DNA of 27,978 nt, taken from contig JAAYMG010000182.1 of assembly GCA_012521525.1 (NCBI GenBank), forward strand, positions 1-27,978, in the 5' to 3' direction. Source of the stretch: Clostridiales bacterium (lineage in GTDB: Bacteria; Bacillota; Clostridia; Oscillospirales; JAAYOS01). The notes under the pieces were generated by a model. It did not search any database. It was not told the origin of the DNA and was given only the letters and a program-made list of their open reading frames with translations. Position numbers and translations under genes: made by a program. Below, one piece after another: positions 24,511-27,978 of this stretch (positions are counted from its first letter, which is position 1; the number at the start of each line of letters is the position of its first letter).

Positions 24511-24645
24511 TTATTCCGGCCTGGGAAAATCCGTTTGGGAAATAACAATTTGGTCCTTATAAGTATAAAACGTGACAGCCATAAGTACCAGCGTGACGAC
24601 GAACGTCAACCATGCGACTTGAACCTGCAGATGTTCGACGTTCAT
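24511..24645 (-). pseudogene. 3' remnant of a second corA-like gene
   Basis: On the minus strand this stretch reads MNVEHLQVQVAWLTFVVTLV and continues LMAVTFYTYKDQ to a TAA at 24513-24511. It matches the end of the intact corA in this window (MNVEHLPLPVAWFPFVITLV, then FIAISAMVL). At DNA level about three quarters of the 68 bases from 24578 to 24645 agree with 26441-26508. Upstream of the Met-Asn (the GMN motif) the similarity stops abruptly at about 24645, and the SLH frame begins on the other strand. It therefore keeps only the last membrane helix and tail, and cannot encode a channel. This is a leftover of a duplication or rearrangement involving corA. Confidence 0.75.
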
Positions 24646-24649
24646 GTAA

Positions 24650-26245
24650 GCAGAAGTAAAACTCGTAATTCTATTTGCCGCCTTAAAGATCGAAGCATAT
24701 GCCTACCCCACGCTTTGGAATTTTACTGTTGTCAATAATTACGATCAGGGTCTTTTTCCCGATGTCGAACCCGGTTCCTGGTATGAGGAAAATGTAATAT
24801 TGGCCTATATGTACGGTCTGATCAACGGGGTTTCACAAAATGCTTTCAGCCCCGATACCAACCTTAAAATCTCCGAAGCGATCAAGCTTGCAGCCTGTAT
24901 ACACAGTATCTATCACAACGGATGGGCGGATTTCTCCCCGGGGACTCCGTGGTACCAGGTATATGTGGACTATGCGATGGAAAACGTGATAATATCGTCA
25001 TATTACCCCGACTATGACGAATACATAACCCGATCCGAGTTTGCGGTAATTTTTGCAAATGCCCTGCCCGACGAAGGACTCCCTGAAATCAACCGGATAG
25101 GGGACAACAGGCTTCCCGACGTGAAGATAAGCGACAAATATGGGCCGGCGGTCTATAAGCTCTATCGGGCCGGAATACTGACCGGAAACGACTCCTTCGG
25201 GACTTTTTACCCTGACAGCCTGATCCTTCGCAAGGAAGCCGCAGCGATCGTGACCAGGATGGTTGACCCGTCCCTGAGAAAGGTGTTTTCGTTAACTCCG
25301 GGCAACAGCGATTTTGACATCATATTCGACACAAATCCCATTCACCTGGCGCCCGGAAGCGATTACATCGTCTCCCTGGACATCAAAATAACCGGATCCG
25401 GCTATCCTGATTTCAGGATCGAATTCGAAGATGGAGATTACAATACCGCAAGAATTGTTGAAAGAAACTTCTTGGATAAAGCATATCTCACAATAAGGGG
25501 CAAAATGCCCGGAATAACATCGATCTATGTGAAGTTCCAGACTTTGGACGGAACGGTGCTTTATTCAGAGCCGTTGTATGTCATCGTTTCGCCGGGGAAT
25601 AATACGCTCAGGGCCGACGAGTATATGGTTGCCGAGTATTTCAGCCACGTACACGACTTATACCCCGGGCTGTCTAACGTTTTCCGGGTAATAATCAACG
25701 ACAGCAAGTTGCGGGAAATACGTTACCAAATAGCGCAGTATCCTAATAACTCTCCGGTATTCAAACTACTTACCGCAAATATTTATCCCGAGTTTGATAC
25801 ATACTTTTTCAGAGCCGCTTCGCTCGGGTCAACGAGCTATAATATCGAGATTAGTAACACCGAGACACAGAAAATGCTTTCACAGGTCTCAGCACCTATA
25901 AACGTAAGGAAATTTGCTTTCTATCCGGGTACTTCAGTAGTGGACTTCGGCGACTTCATGGGTTTGCCTCTCTCATCCGTAATTTCCGATCCGGCAAACA
26001 AGATATATGCTTACGATATAAGCAAAGCGGTAAATTCAGAAGGGTATATCATTGATTCAACAATGTATGACTGTATCACTGGCTGCTATATGGAATACTT
26101 GTCGGGCTTCGGATACGAAAACGTAACTTCCAAAGACGATGCAGCGTCGATCTTTGTAAACAGCAAGGAAAAAGAGGCTGCATCCTTCAGAATAGCGATC
26201 AGAGACGGCAAGGCTTACTTCGTGGTTAAAATAGACGAATTGTGA
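24650..26245 (+). CDS. S-layer-homology (SLH) domain protein, 5' end missing
   Basis: Cell-surface protein. Three SLH domains anchor it to pyruvylated secondary wall polymer: FPDVEPGSWYEENVILAYMYG to about 24900, WADFSPGTPWYQVYVDYA to about 25060, and LPDVKISDKYGPAVYKLYRA to about 25250 (with TRSEFA and RKEAAAIVTRM). The rest (about 25300-26245) is beta-rich and of unknown function. The frame is open from 24650, just after a TAA at 24647-24649, and begins with KLVILFAALKIEAYAYPTLW, which looks like the hydrophobic core and cleavage site of a signal peptide. There is no ATG, GTG or TTG in frame before a TTG at 24800, which would cut the first SLH domain. The gene therefore seems to have lost its start at the junction with the corA remnant. 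An ATT start at 24668 is a less likely alternative. Confidence 0.75.
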   Translation, partial: AEVKLVILFAALKIEAYAYPTLWNFTVVNNYDQGLFPDVEPGSWYEENVILAYMYGLINGVSQNAFSPDTNLKISEAIKLAACIHSIYHNGWADFSPGTPWYQVYVDYAMENVIISSYYPDYDEYITRSEFAVIFANALPDEGLPEINRIGDNRLPDVKISDKYGPAVYKLYRAGILTGNDSFGTFYPDSLILRKEAAAIVTRMVDPSLRKVFSLTPGNSDFDIIFDTNPIHLAPGSDYIVSLDIKITGSGYPDFRIEFEDGDYNTARIVERNFLDKAYLTIRGKMPGITSIYVKFQTLDGTVLYSEPLYVIVSPGNNTLRADEYMVAEYFSHVHDLYPGLSNVFRVIINDSKLREIRYQIAQYPNNSPVFKLLTANIYPEFDTYFFRAASLGSTSYNIEISNTETQKMLSQVSAPINVRKFAFYPGTSVVDFGDFMGLPLSSVISDPANKIYAYDISKAVNSEGYIIDSTMYDCITGCYMEYLSGFGYENVTSKDDAASIFVNSKEKEAASFRIAIRDGKAYFVVKIDEL

Positions 26246-26302
26246 TTCCATGCCGCTCGCCGTCGCAAGCTGGATTCCCTTTGCCTCAAAACGAAATATA
26301 AT

Positions 26303-26340
26303 TACCCCCGATGCAGTTACCTTTTCCTGCATCGGGGGTA
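26303..26340. terminator. Hairpin between convergent SLH gene and corA
   Basis: A perfect 14-bp stem TACCCCCGATGCAG (26303-26316) with 26327-26340 and a 10-base loop. The T-rich tail is on the minus-strand side (AATTATATTTCGTTTT), which suits corA. On the plus side the tail is weak, so termination of the SLH gene is less certain. Confidence 0.75.
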
Positions 26341-26403
26341 TATTCCAGTATACACACGCCTTCGCCCGGTTTCCCTGTTCCCGATATTACGCTTGTGTCA
26401 CAG

Positions 26404-27330
26404 TCAGAACAAATCTCTCTTCTTGAGCACCATTGCCGAGATAGCTATAAATACCAGCGTGATGACAAATGGGAACCATGCGACCGGAAGCGGCAGGTGC
26501 TCGACGTTCATACCATAGAAACCAAACACGATGTTGGGGATCGTGAGCAGTATTGTAACCGAGGTAAGCTTTTTCATAACGATGTTGAGATTGTTCGATA
26601 TCACCGACGCGAAGGCATCCATCGTTCCCGAGAGGATCCCGGAATATATGCTTGCCATTTCGATCGCCTGGTTGATCTCGATCATGACATCGTCCATGAG
26701 ATCCTGATCTTCCTCATACAGTTTTACGATCTTGCCCGTTGCTATCTTCTTCATGGTGATGTCGTTTGAACGGAGTGACGTGGAAAGGTATACAAGGGAT
26801 TTTTCCAGTTCGAGAAGCTGGAACAGCTCCTTGTTTTTCATGGACTTGTGCAGTTGCTTTTCCACGAATACCGAGATCTTATCGATCTGACGCAGGTAGT
26901 ACAAATAGCGTTTGGCGGCACGCAGCAATATGTGCAGTACAAACTGGGTCTTCAGCGCAGGCGAGATGTTTTTTACCACATTCCCGCTTATGTCCTGCAG
27001 CGTTGTGTTTTCTTTAAGGGACACCGTGATGACGTTGCTGCCTGTCACAATGATGCCGATAGGCAGTGTTGAAAAAACCAGGGTGTTATCATCGCCGTCT
27101 TCGACGATCGGAACGTCGATAACGATCAGGGTTTGTCCTTCCGCAAAGTCTATGTGGGATGTCTCTTCCTCGTCCAGGGCGGCCCGCATCAGGGCGGGAT
27201 CCACATCAAGGGCGTTGCAGACACGCTCGATTTCCTCGTCTGTAGGTGACGTCAGTTTTACCCAGCAGCCCGGCTCGATCTCATTCATCTCGACCAGGCG
27301 CCTGTCTATGGATTTAAAAACAGAAAGCAT
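26404..27330 (-). CDS. corA: CorA-family magnesium/divalent cation channel
   Basis: Homopentameric membrane channel for Mg2+ (and in some members Co2+ or Ni2+). The ATG at 27330 follows AAGGAGGAAC, so the in-frame extension to 27363 is not used. The protein has 308 residues: a cytoplasmic alpha/beta domain, long helices (about 130-240), and two C-terminal membrane helices. The family signature FGFYGMNVEHLP is present, with GMN at residues 273-275, and the basic end LKKRDLF is typical. The N-terminal domain is divergent and acidic (ALDEEETSH, VEDGDDN). A structured leader and a promoter (27539-27567) lie upstream. It ends at a hairpin shared with the SLH gene. Mg2+ is the default substrate, but the sequence alone cannot rule out Co2+ or Zn2+. 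Confidence 0.93.
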   Translation of the reverse strand: MLSVFKSIDRRLVEMNEIEPGCWVKLTSPTDEEIERVCNALDVDPALMRAALDEEETSHIDFAEGQTLIVIDVPIVEDGDDNTLVFSTLPIGIIVTGSNVITVSLKENTTLQDISGNVVKNISPALKTQFVLHILLRAAKRYLYYLRQIDKISVFVEKQLHKSMKNKELFQLLELEKSLVYLSTSLRSNDITMKKIATGKIVKLYEEDQDLMDDVMIEINQAIEMASIYSGILSGTMDAFASVISNNLNIVMKKLTSVTILLTIPNIVFGFYGMNVEHLPLPVAWFPFVITLVFIAISAMVLKKRDLF

Positions 27331-27532
27331 GACTTTGTTCCTCCTTTTCCGCGGCTTTAGCAAATAGGGACCATGCCGCAGAAAAGGAGCGATATCCTAA
27401 ACAGGAAAAGTCTGCTTCCTACCCGGTTCGTCTCCCTATGCGGCTCTGGTCATTAATTTGTAAGTGGCTACCTCGACTGTATGGATCCACGAAATCTCAC
27501 TCTCCCCACCATGGATGGATTTCTAATCGTTC
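27331..27532 (-). promoter_or_regulatory. Structured 5' leader of corA, possible cation-sensing riboswitch
   Basis: From the predicted start near 27532 to the corA ATG the leader is about 200 nt and has no gene. GCCGCA (27444-27439) can pair with TGCGGC (27380-27375), helped by GGAG/CTCC just inside. TGCGGC can instead pair with GCCGCG (27355-27350), close to the Shine-Dalgarno. ATAGGGA (27439-27433) can pair with TCCCTAT (27370-27364). These options exclude one another in part. Parts resemble M-box (ykoK) RNAs: GTGAG near the 5' end, CAGAGCCGCATAGGG in the middle, and GCTAAAGC near the 3' end, but the match is weak. I call this a candidate only. Confidence 0.4.
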
Positions 27533-27538
27533 TACTCA

Positions 27539-27567
27539 ATTTTAATCGATATGCTCCCTTTTGACAA
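27539..27567 (-). promoter_or_regulatory. Promoter of corA
   Basis: Minus strand TTGTCA (27567-27562), a 17-base spacer and TAAAAT (27544-27539). Confidence 0.55.
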
Positions 27568-27570
27568 GTG

Positions 27571-27597
27571 CAAAAGGAACCAAACAATGTCCTTTTG
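27571..27597. repeat. Inverted repeat directly upstream of the corA promoter
   Basis: CAAAAGGA (27571-27578) and TCCTTTTG (27590-27597) form a perfect 8-bp inverted repeat with an 11-base gap, right behind the -35. CCTTTTGAC also occurs twice directly (27557-27565 and 27591-27599). It could be a regulator site. The rest of the gap, 27600-27870, shows no gene or RNA that I can recognise. Confidence 0.5.
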
Positions 27598-27870
27598 ACT
27601 ATGCTTTTCAGTCTTTTGCGTCATTCAGTCATGCCGGTTTTATAGGTCGGTCACTCTCGTCTTGTGCTTATGCAATTATCCACGTATATACTTAAACATC
27701 GAGACAGCCTTCCATACCGGTCTTGCAGCATGCACTTAATTCCGTTGATCTTGAAACAGTTGAGCAATACATCGATTGCGCCCATGCCGTACGTAAAAAA
27801 ATGCAGCTTCCAGGAGTTTGATTTTCTTTATTTTTGAAAACGAATCCAATAAAAATTATGCCTTTATACG

Positions 27871-27901
27871 CCAAAAAGTCCTCATTTCGAGGACTTTTTG
27901 G
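27871..27901 (-). terminator. Intrinsic terminator after tRNA-Tyr
   Basis: A perfect 13-bp stem (27871-27883 with 27889-27901) around ATTTC, with A5 and T5 ends, so it can act in both directions. It lies 9 bases after the CCA end of tRNA-Tyr. Confidence 0.88.
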
Positions 27902-27909
27902 ACAAATTG

Positions 27910-27978
27910 TGGTGGAGGAGGGTGGATTCGAACCACCGAAGTCACTGACAACAGATTTACAGTCTGCCCCCTTTGGCC
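27910..27978 (-). tRNA. tRNA-Tyr (anticodon GUA), partial
   Basis: Minus-strand class II tRNA cut by the window edge. The 3' CCA is encoded at 27912-27910, with the acceptor strand CTCCTCC and discriminator A. The anticodon stem CAGA/TCTG holds the loop CTGTAAA, giving GTA. A long variable arm and the T arm (GGTGGTTCGAATCCACC) are complete. The D stem start and the 5' acceptor strand lie outside the window. Confidence 0.93.

Noticed and set aside
24535..24738. 67-codon open frame on the plus strand over the corA remnant
   Set aside because: It is antisense to the recognisable CorA C-terminus in its first half and out of frame with the SLH gene in its second half.
27692..27874. 60-codon open frame on the minus strand near tRNA-Tyr
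   Set aside because: No ribosome binding site of note, biased composition and no similarity that I can recognise.

Overview
The window looks like chromosomal DNA from a Gram-positive member of the class Clostridia (Firmicutes) with mid-range GC. The basis is the gene content (RNase J, the c-di-AMP phosphodiesterase GdpP, a LytR-CpsA-Psr protein, an S-layer-homology protein, a YkuD L,D-transpeptidase, a PrsA-like lipoprotein), strong AGGAGG-type ribosome binding sites with frequent TTG starts, sigma-A promoters, and intrinsic terminators. The species cannot be named from this sequence.

Layout. 1-1760: the 5' two thirds of gdpP (minus) and, divergently, a small unknown gene ending in a strong terminator. 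1790-2010: a broken AraC-type regulator. 2078-5888: a long leader and the operon rnjA (RNase J) - ychF - membrane acyltransferase. 5930-6660: short repeats, a frameshifted nitroreductase and a terminator. 6756-7880: a PrsA-like foldase lipoprotein and terminator. 7911-7998: tRNA-Leu(UAA) with its promoter. 8221-13785 (minus): glmU-like, pth and mfd, the classical Firmicute order, but with a GlmU whose uridylyltransferase half is degenerate. 14032-16238: L,D-transpeptidase and a convergent LCP protein. 16331-18493 (minus): an OmpR-type response regulator and its histidine kinase. 18708-19502: an MBL-fold hydrolase. 19610-23225: promoter/operator and a heterodimeric ABC exporter. 23225-23284: a REP-like palindrome. 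23431-24327 (minus): a membrane-anchored NERD protein. 24449-26340: back-to-back promoters, the 3' remnant of a second corA, and an SLH gene without a start codon. 26404-27567 (minus): corA with a structured leader of about 200 nt. 27871-27978: terminator and partial tRNA-Tyr(GUA).

How the genes fit together. Most of the window is housekeeping: RNA turnover (RNase J), ribosome-associated ATPase (YchF), peptidyl-tRNA recycling (Pth), transcription-coupled repair (Mfd), and envelope work (GlmU-like acetyltransferase, L,D-transpeptidase, LCP ligase, PrsA-like foldase, SLH protein). The two-component pair, the ABC exporter and CorA add sensing and transport. I do not see a phage, a CRISPR array, an insertion sequence or an obvious new defence system.

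The most interesting points are the GlmU homologue with an intact acetyltransferase half and a degenerate N-terminal half at the native locus; the corA leader with mutually exclusive pairings and a weak resemblance to the M-box; the duplicated and truncated corA end fused to a decapitated SLH gene; and a consensus promoter overlapped by two palindromes in front of the ABC exporter.
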